From: Hyphochytrium catenoides
Lineage: Eukaryota; Sar; Hyphochytriomycetes; Hyphochytriales; Hyphochytriaceae
Assembly: GCA_900088475.1 (NCBI GenBank)
Contig: FLMG01000941.1
Location: 393,768-457,767 of the forward strand
Direction of reading: 5' to 3'
Length of the DNA stretch: 64,000 bases
Positions 1 through 11,360 of the stretch are shown here, piece after piece. A program made the position numbers and the translations under genes. Below the pieces are notes generated by a model. The model was given only the letters and a program-made list of their open reading frames with translations, had not been told where the DNA came from and made no database searches. Numbering within the stretch: the first letter of the stretch is position 1; every line of letters begins with the position of its first letter.

Positions 1-6
1 CTCTCG

Positions 7-40
<34 letters not shown>

Positions 41-41
41 T
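1..41. repeat. (CT)n microsatellite at window edge
   Basis: An almost pure CT dinucleotide run occupies the first 41 bases and probably continues to the left of the window. It is the first of many CT/GA runs in the window. Confidence 0.9.
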
Positions 42-789
42 GCTTGTGCCCTTGGAACCTCAGCGGCGGCGTTTGGCGGCGACTGAAACGAAACGGTACA
101 AGGATTCTAAATCAGCACACCCTGAGCTCCTATTCGTAATATATGTTAAAGGATTACAAATCCAAATGACCAGTGATGTGTATATTTCAAGGATTCGAAA
201 AGGCTGAAAGCTTTCATTTGGAAGGCTCTTTACTACCTTGCGATGAATTTTCCTATACCTTTCCTCAATGATTTCAATACTTTCACCTTCGCAAACCTTC
301 CTTTTTCTGATGTTGACCATCATCCCCTCAACTTGAGTACTGCGAGACAGAGAAGGATCGAGAGACAAGCGAACGAAGGAAGAGTCAGCGATAGACAGAA
401 AGAGAGCTTTCTGTAAAAGACTGAGAGAGTTAGACAGAGATGAAAGAGGTAGAAAGGAACAGAGACAGAGAAAATAGGAAAGACGGGGAGACACACAGAG
501 AAAGATAGACAGTGTCCTAGGAACTCCTAAAACTCTGCAGTTGGAGCGGCGGCAGGCGTGACATGGATGATGATGCTTGATTGATCGCCTTCAACCTCTC
601 GCATGCTGCCCTCGAACAATGACCATCGCCCCTGCTTCGTCACCGCGCTCATCGCAAGCTTCACTTCTCCCCTTGCATTGCGTGCTTTCCCGCCTGATCA
701 GCATCTAGTAGCAGACTCGTCTTCACAAAGAACGCAGCAGAGATTAAACGAATAACAAGCTTCACGCAATCCATCCGAGAAGAGATCCG
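42..789. other. Intergenic region upstream of aminoacylase gene
   Basis: I see no supportable gene here. The open frames are short, purine- or pyrimidine-biased and lack recognisable motifs. The stretch presumably holds the promoter and 5' UTR of the aminoacylase gene that starts at 790, but I cannot point to a TATA box or other defined element. Confidence 0.5.
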
Positions 790-3700
790 ATGACGCTCCA
801 AGTCTCTCCAAAGGCAGCACCGTCTGGCTTCGCTGCTGACGCTCAGAGCTCTACCAAAGCCTCTCGTCCCCGTGATCCCGAGGCCCAGAGCGCCATCAGC
901 AGATTCCAAGAGTTTCTAAGAATCAAGTCCATTAGCGGGCTTGGACCCCAGGGATCCTACAAGGAGGTCAAGTCCTGCGGCCTATCTGTCGCTTCAGCAT
1001 CTACCTACCAACGTCCACTCTGTCTTAATTGGTTATAACTCTCTTCCTTTCTTTCCTCATTCTTCTCTCTATGCTTCGATGCAAGCTTGCTTACACTGAT
1101 CCTCTCTTCAGGCCGCGGATTGGCTGCTAAACTATGCGAAGACCGGTAACATGCGGCTATTTGAACTTTATGCGCTTCCTTCCTATGCTTCGTCTCTCGC
1201 TGGTGACCGAGTCTCTGCCTTCTTATTTCAATCTCTCTCTCTTCCCTCCTTCTCCCTTCGTCTCTCTTTTCTCCTATTGTTTCTTCACTCCGTCATTCTC
1301 TTCCTACCTTTTGAGGCTCTAGTGGCCTGAGGAAGGCTTACGTTCTAACTTGATATTTCTCTGTTCTCTGCTGGATGACCATACTGTCTGGGATAGTGCT
1401 CGATCTGCCCACGCAAGTAGTCGAAATAGTGCCCAACAAGCCCATCGTTCTTGTAAGGCATCACTTGCCTCTCTTCTCCTATCCCTATCATATGCGGGGC
1501 TTCCTCTCAATAGTTCTTCCCCAAATCTCTTTATCAAGTTTCTATTTCTTTCTCTCATTCTCTCTCCTCCCTTCCTCTCCCGCAGTCTCTCTCTCTCTTG
1601 GGCAACTATCCAGTTGTGACTCCGTCTTTACTGTCTTCCTCTTTCTTTCATAGATAAAGTGGAAAGGATTGCAGCCAGAGCTGCCGTCCATCCTGCTGAA
1701 CTCTCACTATGACGTAGTGCCTGTGGTAGAGGAAAGCTGGGACGTCGACCCTTTCGCGGTAAGACGAACGAAGGGGCGAACGAAGGCGAGGGACATAGAT
1801 AACCACCTGAAGTCGGGGCTCCAGGGGCACTTATCTTTAACAGGAAGAGAAGGACTGACAGTGGCATGATTTGGGCTCAAGACAAGAAAGAGAGGTTGTC
1901 GAGCCAGCAGACAAAAGAAAGAGTAGGGACTTTCTATAAAAGAGAAAAGAGCAATCGACGAACGAGAGAAAAAGCTCCCAAAGACGTGACCAGGCGTCTA
2001 ACGGAGAACATCAAGATGGTACACATGAGCTTGGGCGGAAAAGATTGTTTGCTCATGCGTGGACCCTTATTGCTAAAGCGCTAGCCGTGTCTTCTCTTTC
2101 CCTTCCTCTTTGTCGTGCTTTGTTGCTTCTAGGGCGTGAGAACTGATGACGGGAAGATCTACGGCCGTGGCGCCCAAGACATGAAGTGCGTTTGCATCCA
2201 ATATTTGGAGGCCATTGCCAAGTTGAAAAGAGAGGGCTTTACTCCAGTCAGGAACCTCTATCTTTCCTTCGTTCCTGACGAAGAGATAGGCGGCGTAGAT
2301 GGAATGAAGCGGTTCACGGAGAGTGAAGCTTGGAAGGAGCTTCTTCCCATAGGAATCGCCCTTGATGAAGGACTTGCCAACCCCGCTAATGCTTACACTG
2401 TCTTCTATGGCGAGAGGACACCCTGGTGGCTCCTAGTGAAGGCGACTGGCAATGCTGGGCATGGAAGCCGTTTTATCCCCGATACCGCAGTCTCGAAGCT
2501 AATGTCGATATGCAACAAGGTATGCTTTCATACTTGCTAGAGGAATCACATTGCTTCACAAGCCTTCTCTCTCGCTCCGTCCCCTTCCAAGATTGAATTA
2601 TGGCAATGTCAGCTGTGCTTGTATATATGGGCCCTGACACTGAGGCATATGTGGCTGGCTTGATGGTCATTTAGCGACATTTTCTCTCTCTTGCAGACAC
2701 CTCGCTGCAGCTGTCGATATAAATCTTCTGTTATCACTGCCATTATGTAAGGAAGAAGACGCTGACATTTATCTGCGCTTGCCCAATGTTCTCTTCTCCT
2801 GTTAAGGCCCTGAAGTTCCGAGAGGAGCAGGAAAAAGCTCTGGGGCACAGCGGAGGCTGCTCCCATGCCCAGGCTAAGAAGCTAGGAGACGTGACCACGT
2901 TGAACTTGACGATGTTACGTGCGGGAGTTACGACAGATGCGGGACAAACTTGGGCACTGAATGTTGTGCCAACCACTGCAGAGGCGGGGTTCGATGTGAG
3001 AATCTCTCCCTCAATGGAGACGGCCGAGTTCAGAGTACGTAACGCTGGCTGAACTGGTCTCATGGTCTCTTTTGGACGTCTTCTTGGGCCCTTTCTGAAG
3101 CGTTGGCGGTTGAGGAGGGTGGTCGAGCTCCTTGTATCTGTCCTTCTGGCCATCCGTCACTCACCGCATTTGCGATGCTATCTCTATCTCTACACGTCCG
3201 CTGACGGCTGTCTCGGTAGGCTCTCTTAGACAGCTGGTGCCAGGCTGACGCGGGAGTGACCTGGTCCTTCGCCGAATGGACCTCTCCCTTGGAGGAGCAC
3301 TACCTGACCTCTCTGGACAGAGAAAAGAATCCTTGGTGGGGGATCTTTTTGGACGTGTGCAAGGTAGCTGAAGACGCGCTTACTGGATCTGTCTCTTCGT
3401 TCATAGACCTCGATGGAGTGTACGCATACTATATTTCTTGACTCCTCCTCAAGTTGCCGCCGTTTGGCGTGAGGACTCTTTATCTTGACCAACACCATTC
3501 TAAACCTCTGTTTGCACCTCTTTCCTACGACTATTTTGTGTTGTTGACGTGTCGTCTGCAGGGAGCAGGAGTGAATGTTGAGCCAGAGATCTTCCCAGCA
3601 GGTACCGATAGCAGATTCCTTCGGGAGTTGCAGATACCGGCCCTTGGCTTCTCTCCTATGAGGAACACTCCAATCCTTCTGCACGATCACAATGAGTATC

Positions 3701-3795
3701 TGCACGAGGATATCTTCCTAGAAGGCATCGGCATTTTGAAGTCTCTGATAGAGGCTTTTGCTAGCACAGATCGGCTTCCGACAGAGAGACACTAG
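790..3795 (+). CDS. ACY1: Aminoacylase-1 (N-acyl-L-amino-acid amidohydrolase, M20 family)
   Basis: This cytosolic zinc amidohydrolase hydrolyses N-acetyl-amino acids to free amino acids and acetate. My model has eight exons: 790-966, 1112-1145, 1397-1452, 1654-1758, 2133-2519, 2807-3034, 3220-3363 and 3562-3795. It gives 454 aa, against about 408 for animal ACY1; the excess is at the N-terminus. All introns are GT-AG and the phases agree. M20 signatures are present in order: NSHYDVVP near residue 107 (zinc His and catalytic Asp), GRGAQDMK near 136 (metal-bridging Asp), VPDEEIGG (catalytic and zinc Glu pair), GHGSRF, and the C-terminal LLHDHNEYLHE with the last zinc-binding His. The match to ACY1 is continuous from FQEFLRIKSI to the end, so the assignment is firm. 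The start codon and the small exons 2 and 3 are the weakest points. It converges with the minus-strand membrane-protein gene that ends at 4120. Confidence 0.93.
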
Positions 3796-4119
3796 ACGTT
3801 TACACTGCGTTTTCTCATAAGCCGTATAAGTAAATGTAGATCTGGTTGTTTTCGCGAAGAGGCAGAGAGGATAGCACCTCTATGCTTGACAGATGAGCTA
3901 TCGGTCATCCGCAGCCGTCTCCTCTCCCTTCCGTGCGGTCTGTAGTGTCCTGCCTTGTGCCTATGAGGAGCCACCGCGGCGACTCAGCCCTTGCGCGGCG
4001 ACTCACACTTGAAGGGCAGGGACCCACAACTTTGCGTGTCTTCTTCTGCCTCTCTTGCTTTTCTAAATAATGAAGGACAGAGACTGGGAATGCTATGTAG
4101 GGGTGATACGAAGGACAGT
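3796..4119. other. Spacer between convergent genes
   Basis: This 324-nt spacer lies between the stop codons of the aminoacylase gene and the minus-strand membrane-protein gene. It should contain both 3' UTRs. I see no gene in it. Confidence 0.6.
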
Positions 4120-5695
4120 CTACTCTTTGCGAAGCTTGCGGTGACGGAGAAACTGTCGGCTGGTTGATAGCGACAAAGCAGGATAGCGCGACCCGAAGAG
4201 TCCAATAGAGACCATCAGATAACCGCAAATCAGAAGAGACCACACCTGAAGCGCGAAGCGAGGGTTTGAGCGCGTGAGCTTGTATGAGAGAAGCAAAAGG
4301 AAGGCGGCTTAGGGAGGACTAGGAAGCAAGGTGAATCACGAGAGAGAAGACCAAACCAGACGTATGCGTTAGACAAGGCTGAAGATCGATAGATTTTGCG
4401 GGCAAAGAGGATCCACAGGAGTTCACCTCGAGCACTATAGAGATCAAGTTCCTCAAGATCTGCTCTGTAGTGGGCTTGCTGCTAGTGAACTGACCCACGA
4501 TGCAAAGTCCTTCTTCAACACATTGTAGGTGGGCGTACTGCTGCACAGTGTCCGTAGTGTCCAGCACTATGATGGCTAGTACGCCCAAAGCGTATAGCCA
4601 GCGAATGAGGGTGTGCATGTTGGTCACTAGAGCGAGAGAGAAGATGAAGATAGACAGAATAGGACGAAGAAGAGACGCGAAGATATCTCCATCGTAGAGA
4701 GTAGGAGCAGAGTTGCCGACTGATTGTCCACTCAGATCGAATAAAAGATAAACCTCCAGGATAATTAGAAGAATGGCGACGACCCGGATGAGCTTGATGT
4801 TCCTGGTAAAGCGGCATCAGACAGGTAGAAGAAAAAGCCGTCAGCAGGAAAGCAAGAAGACAACGCTACCAGGCGAGAGAGAGAGAAACGAGAGAGAAAG
4901 CACGGAGAAGGAGGTAAGAGACAGAGAGCACTAAAGGCTTTCCCCCTTTAGAGTTCCCTCCATACCCTGAGTGTTATGCTCAAAGGTAAGACGGAGAAGA
5001 AGCCTTTGTTAAGCATTTCTGACCCTTTCCTCTCTAAACCATTCTGACCTCCTCTTAGCGGGAGGCCTTCGTCTTCGCTCGACTAACCTGATAATAAGGT
5101 CTAACTCTGCATCCTGATGCTGGGAACCCTTCGCAGCCATGACTCTGTGGTAGACTAGCATGATAAGAAAAACAAGATAAAATCCTCCGATGCCCATGGC
5201 ATAAGCAGTCAGGATTTGCAGCGATATGCTTAGAAAATCGGGGATGAGATCCCCGTCACCTTCCTCCACCATTGGCATTTGCCCTCGGTCCTCCTCGAGA
5301 ACCTTAGACCAGATAAAAGAGAACAGAGGAGCAAAATCCGTCAAAACGAGACGTTAGACTGGGCGATTAGGACCAGCGTCCTCAAGCTCGGAGGAGGAGC
5401 TCTTCGAACCCATCATTGCTGACGGCATATGGATTTTCTTGCACGTCCGTTCGATATCAACGCAGTGAGTTAGGTTACGAATATGTCGATGGGCTATCGA
5501 CCGCAGGAAGGAGGCATTGGTTAGATGCACTCCATCGCGGCATAGGCTGTCTTCGAGTCTGCCAATGCTTATGGAGTCAATGTTCTGGAGCTTCGACTCT
5601 GGTTCCTGGAGCTTCAACTCTGGAGCCTGGAATCTTGAGTTCGGGATGGAGTCTGGCGCCGGTTTGGCGATGACGAAGATGGCCTTTCGAACCAT
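4120..5695 (-). CDS. Unrecognised multi-pass membrane protein
   Basis: The model on the minus strand has exons 5695-5360, 5302-5088, 4802-4427 and 4245-4120. It encodes 350 aa with consistent phases (0, 2, 0). The first 110 residues are hydrophilic, with a short Leu-Gln-Glu-Pro repeat. About five hydrophobic segments follow: around YAMGIGGFYLVFLIMLVY, RVVAILLIILEVYLLF, LLRPILSIFIFSLALV, LIRWLYALGVLAIIVL and VWSLLICGYLMVSIGLF. The tail is short and basic. I do not recognise the family. The inner exons are supported by splice sites joining hydrophobic segments smoothly. The first exon and its start codon are less secure, and translation could begin at a Met in exon 2. It diverges from the carrier gene that begins near 6276. 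Confidence 0.5.
5576..5640. repeat. Imperfect tandem repeat of about 21 nt inside the first exon of the membrane-protein gene
   Basis: On the plus strand the unit CTGGAGCTTCRACTCTGG occurs about three times with decay. On the minus strand it yields a short Pro-Glu-X-Lys-Leu-Gln-like peptide repeat. Confidence 0.6.
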
Positions 5696-6275
5696 CAAAT
5701 TCGGAGATTTTCTTTATCCTCGGGTCATAGGGATAAAACATAGGATCCCCTAGGAGGGTAAATGCTAACTCTGGGCTCGAGGTCAACCACTATTTTCCGT
5801 CATAACCGGGCCTGCCATTCGGGTTATAATCTCTTAGCGCGTCACTTACTACGGCTGTTTACTCGAGTAAATAGTCCCGGGTCTTCGAGTGTTGATGGTG
5901 GAGAAAAGTGCTAAGGTGAGAGAGCTCAGGCCATGAAGAGACAGAGAGAACACGAATCTTTGTCGGTGGGAGAGGAGACAGAAATAGACTATAATCACAA
6001 TTAGACTTACTGTGAAACAGAGTAGTAAGTAATGAAGACAGAGTCCAGTGAGATAAAGATAGCGGGAGACAGAGTAGAAGAATCAGGGTGGTGTCAGAAA
6101 GCACCTGACGGCCCAGGAGTGACAAGCTCAAGAATTCTTGCTCTTTGAAGCTCTGCAAAAATCTCTGTCTGGTGGTCTCCTTTCTCTTCCGTCCGTGAGA
6201 GCTTGGAAGAGAGAAAGAAGTGCGACACGAGAGACAGGGTGCCGGAAGGGAGAAGAATAGAGCATCAGCAGAAGC
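5696..6275. other. Divergent upstream region
   Basis: This stretch lies between the start of the minus-strand membrane-protein gene and the plus-strand carrier gene. It has open frames on the minus strand (5859-6158, 6128-6376) without recognisable motifs. They could hide a further 5' exon of the membrane protein, but I cannot support one. Confidence 0.4.
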
Positions 6276-7355
6276 ATGATGTTAGAAGGACAACAACGGA
6301 CAATGATGGGCTCTGCTAGTCCCTCTTCTCTCCACAGGGAACTGCAGATTGCAGCGATGACGAAGACGCGAGACACTCACCTCATGTCTCGCTTATCATC
6401 ATCCACTCCCTTCTCCTCTTCTGCTGCCATTGTGGCCTGTAGCCCGCGTTCTGCTGCTCCAAATTCTGAGTCCCCCGTGGCGAAAATTGTCATCGGAGGT
6501 GGGCTGACACTGGTCTTTGAATTCTTCATTGGACATCCACTAGAGTTTACAAAGATCGGCAAACAGACGACCAACCTGCCTTATCCTCGAGTCATCAGCA
6601 ACATTATCAGCAAGAAGGGCTTTGTCGGCATCTGGGATGGCTTCTTCCCCTGGGGTGCAGTGCAATCTCTAGCTAAGGGGGCCGTCTTTGGGGGTGCTCA
6701 CGCCTTCACCAGGAAAGCTCTGGCACCTTATGTTCAAAAGGGCTACATCTCTGATGGCACCTCGCAGGTTATTTCAGGAGGAATAGGAGGCGGCTTTCAG
6801 GGCTTTGTTCTTAGCCCTACACTGCTGTTGAAGACTCGTGTCATGACGGATCCGGTCTTCCGTAAGGACATGACAATGCTCCAGACTTCAGTCAAGGCAA
6901 CGACGGTGGGAATGAGAGTCATCAAAGAGGAAGGCGTGAGAGCGCTCATGAAGGGAAGTGGCATGTTTGCTTTCAAGAGAGTGCTTGACTGGTCTTCTCG
7001 CTTCTACTTCTCCGTCTGGACGGAGAATATCCTTTATAAACGACATGACAAGCATAGGAAGCTCACTGTCGGACAACAGACGACCGCCTCTCTTATCGGA
7101 GGTACCTTCAGCGCTGTGTTGACCATTCCTTTCGACGTTATGGTCTCTCAGATTCAGCAGACAGCCAAAGCGGGGCAGAAAGTCAGCGTTATTGGGCTAC
7201 TGAAGGAGCAGACCGGGAGCGCAGGTGGCATGAAGAGCACGCTTGAGTTTGTAACACGGGGTTTCGTTCCTAGATTGGCGCATGTGGCACTCACAACGGC
7301 GCTACTAAAGACTGCGTCCAGCGCTGTCTATGATATGTATCAAGACTCACAGTAA
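6276..7355 (+). CDS. Mitochondrial carrier family (SLC25-like) protein
   Basis: A single open frame of 359 codons with no intron needed. After a Ser/Ala-rich N-terminus of about 65 residues come three carrier-type modules. Their signature regions are HPLEFTKIGKQ (first), SPTLLLKTRV (second) and IPFDVMVSQIQQ (third). The first keeps the P-x-[DE]-x-x-[KR] pattern (PLEFTK). The second lacks the acidic residue, and the third has Ser where the Lys/Arg is expected, so the cytosolic and matrix salt-bridge networks are incomplete. The gene product probably sits in the mitochondrial inner membrane, but the substrate cannot be read from sequence. Several in-frame Met codons (6276, 6306, 6357, 6384) could serve as start; the first may be too far upstream. 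The 3' region has AATAAA-like sequence just after the stop. Confidence 0.8.
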   Translation: MMLEGQQRTMMGSASPSSLHRELQIAAMTKTRDTHLMSRLSSSTPFSSSAAIVACSPRSAAPNSESPVAKIVIGGGLTLVFEFFIGHPLEFTKIGKQTTNLPYPRVISNIISKKGFVGIWDGFFPWGAVQSLAKGAVFGGAHAFTRKALAPYVQKGYISDGTSQVISGGIGGGFQGFVLSPTLLLKTRVMTDPVFRKDMTMLQTSVKATTVGMRVIKEEGVRALMKGSGMFAFKRVLDWSSRFYFSVWTENILYKRHDKHRKLTVGQQTTASLIGGTFSAVLTIPFDVMVSQIQQTAKAGQKVSVIGLLKEQTGSAGGMKSTLEFVTRGFVPRLAHVALTTALLKTASSAVYDMYQDSQ

Positions 7356-7800
7356 AGCATAAAATAAAGTACGAATAGCTTGCTGCTTGTGCGTCTCTCT
7401 TTCTTTGTCTCTCTGTCTATTTGTTTCTCTACTCCTAGCGCTGTGCTGGCCTTGTGCTGTCTCTTTCATAGTCTCTCTGTCTATTTGTTTCTCTACTCCT
7501 AGCGCTGTGCTGTCTGGCCCATCCTATCCTTTTATAGGGTAAGGTATTTTGCAATCTCTCTGCTTCAATGGATTTGACCGCTTTTTTTAGTGGTTCGACC
7601 TGTACTCGTCTTCTCTCCTACTTCTGCTGGTGATGCTGTCATGGCCACGCAGTCGTCAATGTTCCCTATCTATCAGTCAACAGCCAGTCTCCGTCATTCC
7701 TCTTGTCAGGGGGAAGAGGAAGTAGAGGCCCATGGCTTTCCTTTTCCATTCCCGCCTCTCCTCTCGTTAGGTCTCTCTGCTGCCTGTAGAGCTAGGGACC
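7356..7800. other. Spacer between convergent carrier and eIF3j genes
   Basis: Pyrimidine-rich sequence containing a 42-nt direct duplication (listed separately) and both 3' UTRs. I see no gene. Confidence 0.6.
7407..7512. repeat. 42-nt direct repeat, two copies
   Basis: The sequences at 7407-7448 and 7471-7512 are identical over 42 nt. Both begin GTCTCTCTGTCTATTTG and end CCTAGCGCTGTGCTG, with a 22-nt spacer between them. They lie in the 3' flank of the carrier gene and look like a recent local duplication. Confidence 0.9.
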
Positions 7801-10078
7801 TCACATAAAGTCATCATATTCGTCGTATTCGAAGGCCCCCGTCTCTGCAGCGTTAAAGGCATCGCCTCTCTCAATCTTGGTGAACCCGCCCTTCCCGGCT
7901 GGGCCCTTCTTCTTCTTGCCCTTGGGCTTCGCCTTGGCCATCTTGTCGTTCTGGATTACCTGATATAACAGAAAAGGCAATTTGCTTAGGATCCTTAAAC
8001 CACGCCAAGAGTTGAGAAGCGGGGTAGGTACAGATCCTCGGCACCACCAAGAAGTGAAGCATCAGTGGAGGACATCAGTAATAGTGAGGAGAGGAAGGGA
8101 CTAAACGTCCGCGGGCCAAAGCTAACACATACAACTTGTTCCTTACATTCAGAACTGTCACTACGTCTTTAATGTCATCCACCGTAAGGCTTCCTTCCAC
8201 CTACATGCCACGCCATGAGAAGCTTCGTGAGAAGAAAGGAGGTCTCCCAGAGGCAACTGTCTCAAACGTCCAATAAGATAAGCTTAGGACGAGGAAGGGA
8301 GTGGAAGGAACCCATACGGGAGGAAAGCACTCGCAGCAAGGAATACGAGTCTACCTTTCGGATGAGCTCCTTCAGAAAATCCATAATAAATCGCTGGTTC
8401 TGCAGATAAAAGAGAGACTCTGTAAGTCCGCTGAAGGGTGGATGGTGCATGCAAGAAGGGCAGCTCACGGCACAGCGATGGCGCAAGGTGAAGGCAAAAC
8501 AGAGCTTAAGCAGTATCTAACGACATAGAGAAAGAGGAGATGATAGCGAAAAAAGCCCGAGATCATAGCTAAATTATCCAGTTGTTTGACTAGCAGTGTT
8601 CGATCTGACACGAGCAGAAGACTTGAACACCCATGGAAGAGTAAAGAAGAGAATTGAGCAAGAGAGACAACGACGCAACCAGAACTTCGACGCCCAGTAC
8701 TCACCCCCTTAGTCAGCTTAGATGCCAGCAGCTCTGCAACCTTCTCATAGTCCGCAAGCGACACCATACGAAGCTTTGTGATGGCCACCTCCAGCTCCTC
8801 TCCCGGAACATTTTCTTCCTCTGAAGGCATAGAAAGAGACATAAGGATGTCAACAAATTTGCCAAGCGTAGATCTAAAACAAGGCAGACGTCCCGCCACC
8901 GGTGGCTTGCACGAGCAGTGAAAATTGATAATAGAGCAAACTACTGAGACAAACCGTTCCAACCGTTCACTGTCCTCCGTGCTCACCTTTCGTAGGCTTG
9001 GCTGCAAAGAGATCTTGAGCGCTGTCTAAGTCTGCTTCCTCTGCTAGCCGTTTCTCTCTTGCGCGTCTATCTTCCACACTCTCTTCCGCCTTTTGCTCCT
9101 TTGAATGTAAAACAGACGGTACTATGAGGGTCACGAGCGAACTTGATGGAAGAAACGACGACGGGATGGGAGAGCTGCTCACCTCCAGTCTCCGCTTTGC
9201 GATGGCTTCTTCCTGTTTACGCTTCAACTCCGCCTCCTTCTGTTTCATCTTCTTGATCTATGGATTAAGAGCAAGTAAATCAGATACAGCCAGCGCTAAG
9301 CGGGTGAAGAGGATGAGGTCAAAAGGAAGAAGCCCAAAGCCCTGAGACACGATACGCCTGATAGAGAAGAGAGAGAGAGATGTAGTGCGCTAAGAACACA
9401 GCAAAGAAGAAGAGGCAAGGACGAAGCTTAGAGAACAGGACTGAGGAGGAGGCTGAGGAGGAAGCAGATCCCACCTGCTTGGGCTTTAGGGGACCTGCAG
9501 AAGCTTTGGGAGCCTCCTGGACCTCTTCCTCCTCTTCCTCATCCTCCCAAGAGGCAGGAACCTTCACTTCCTCCTTTGTAAGACTGGGGGTTGGTAAAGA
9601 ACAATGTCAGTTCCTCTCTCAAGCATAGTTTAACCTTTCGATGCCTTTCTTTATCGCAAAGAAACGCTGGCCTGGCGTCTCTCAACAGACAGGACTCCTC
9701 CTCTCTGTCTCTTCCCTCTCTCCTCACTTCAAAGTCTTTTAGCTTTCCTCTCCCAGCAGGCTCGGTCTCTTCTTATCCCTCGCTCCCTCTCATGATTCAA
9801 GGGTCTCGTCCCCATTCTATCTAGGGAACGTACACTGGCACCTCGAAGCCATCGTCGTCTGCAGTGCAAAAGCGATGGAGGAAGGAAAACATCGTGTTAG
9901 CCCGAGAAAGATTGACAACAAATCGAAGAAAGAGAGACACCGACTGATCGCCAACTGGACGAGTCACGAATAGGAGAGAGACAGAGAAAAGAATAAGATA
10001 AAAAGAAACAAAAGGCATAGAGCGGAGCTGGGGCACTTTCTTCATAGGAAGAAGGCAAGACTAACCCCAAGAATCCAT
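7801..10078 (-). CDS. EIF3J: Translation initiation factor eIF3 subunit J (Hcr1)
   Basis: eIF3j associates with the 40S decoding centre and promotes eIF3 binding and subunit recycling. The minus-strand model has nine exons: 10078-10066, 9858-9830, 9573-9475, 9257-9183, 9098-8987, 8820-8705, 8399-8355, 8200-8147 and 7959-7801. It totals 702 nt, or 233 aa. The N-terminus reads MDSWDDDGFEVP, followed by VPASWEDEEEE, which is the acidic Trp-containing start typical of eIF3j. A Lys/Glu-rich helix follows (KKMKQKEAELKRKQEEAIAK), then a helical core and a basic KKKKGPAGKGG. The gene ends EYDEYDDFM, matching the eIF3j C-terminal DYEDFM. The first coding exon is only 13 nt. Phases agree throughout. 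Confidence 0.92.
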
Positions 10079-10564
10079 CTTTGCAAAGGCTTTGTCCGCT
10101 CTCTCCTTCTCGACTCTTAAGTCTCCCTTCTTTTGTCACTGCTCTGATAAGGGTTATTCAGCTACTGCTGATGCCTGAATCTTCCAATAACTCTTGACCG
10201 AGCAACGGAGGAGAAGCTCAATTGAGATTGCTACCGCTTGTCGTCGATGCTCCCTAGCCACGGCGTTTGCTTTTGCACTCCGCTTTGTTTGAGAGCCAAC
10301 CAATGCCAAGGCGCGGGCAAGGAAGCTGATGGGCAAGACAGGCTGAAGCGAGACAGAGCGGGCGGCAAGTCTTCAGAAGGCAACAGACGGCTGCGATGTG
10401 GGCAGACGGCACTTGTTAGAGTCTGACGGGCACCAATGTAGAGACCGCAAGGGCGATGAGCTCCAAGAGGATGATGAGAAAGCCACAGAGAGGAAGAGGA
10501 TGGAGCATGCGAGACATAGACAACAGAGGCATGAAAGCCGCTTGTAAAAAGCTGGAGGACAGGA

Positions 10565-10567
<3 letters not shown>

Positions 10568-10606
<39 letters not shown>

Positions 10607-10664
10607 CACGAGAAAGAGTGAGTGTGTGTCAGAGAGAGAAAGAGAGAAAGAGAGAGAGAGAGAG

Positions 10665-10712
<48 letters not shown>

Positions 10713-10738
10713 AAGAGAGAGACAAAGAGAGAGAGAGG
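10568..10738. repeat. (GA)n microsatellite, interrupted
   Basis: Long purine run on the plus strand, mostly GA with AAAG interruptions. It produces spurious Arg-Glu and Ser-Leu open frames on the two strands. Confidence 0.95.
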
Positions 10739-10877
10739 AGTCAGAAGCTGATCACTCCCTCAGCCCTCAGTTTTGGCCTGACCACTCGCTCTCACACTCT
10801 TCACTCTTTACCGGCATAATAATCCAGAATATCTTGCTCAGGTTCTAAATGAAAGCATTACATTGAGAATAGTATAG

Positions 10878-10889
10878 TACTCCGGAGTA
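10878..10889. other. 12-bp perfect palindrome TACTCCGGAGTA, copy 1
   Basis: A perfect inverted repeat inside the 15-mer AGTACTCCGGAGTAA, which recurs exactly at 13990-14004. It could be a factor-binding site, but two occurrences in 64 kb are weak evidence. Confidence 0.4.
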
Positions 10890-11043
10890 ATATTGTTGTG
10901 CGACGTTGCGCGCTGTACAGCGTGTATGCGTTACCGTTAACAGTAGCGGTGGTCCCATTGCAAGGACTCAATTCGGCTCGGCAGAAACCATAGATCTATT
11001 CAGGGCCACCTTGTCTTCAAACCCCTAGTCTTTGAAATTCTCT

Positions 11044-11360
11044 ATGTCTCAAGGAAAGGAAAGTGGTTCCTTAGACAGGTTGAATATATAATCTATGGAT
11101 AAGACAGGTGGGACTCTGGTGTGGAAGGTCCATCATCATTCTCGGCTGTGCAGGTGCAAAAGCTCAAAGCTCTTTCGATAAGATCTTCATCATCCCTCAT
11201 CAGAGATTTATTTATAAAGAGTGGCGCCAGGAGGTCAGCGGCCGCTCCGCTCATCAACAGCAGAGCTGAGAGGAAGAGACGGAAGGGGACCCTGCCTCGC
11301 TTCTCCCAGGAGCAGCTGGCAGCAGCAGCTGCTGAGAGGAAAGAGGAAAACCAAGCGTGA
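11044..11360 (+). CDS. Possible small basic protein
   Basis: A tentative two-exon model, 11044-11078 and 11183-11360, gives 70 aa beginning MSQGKESGSLDR. It continues with a basic, Arg/Lys-rich stretch (AERKRRKGTLPRFSQEQL) and an Ala-rich end. The codons in the second exon look less repeat-driven than the surroundings. I do not recognise a family, and the intron call rests only on a GT-AG pair with matching phase. It could equally be non-coding. Confidence 0.3.

Larger units (their letters stand above)
10079..11043. other. Intergenic region with long GA microsatellite
   Basis: The upstream flank of the eIF3j gene. It contains the GA repeat listed at 10568-10738 and a palindrome at 10878-10889. 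Open frames here read as Arg-Glu or Ser-Leu repeats and are artefacts of the microsatellite. Confidence 0.6.

Noticed and set aside
10456-10848. Arg-Glu and Ser-Leu repeat proteins on both strands
   Set aside because: Pure products of the GA microsatellite, present in several phases and on both strands.
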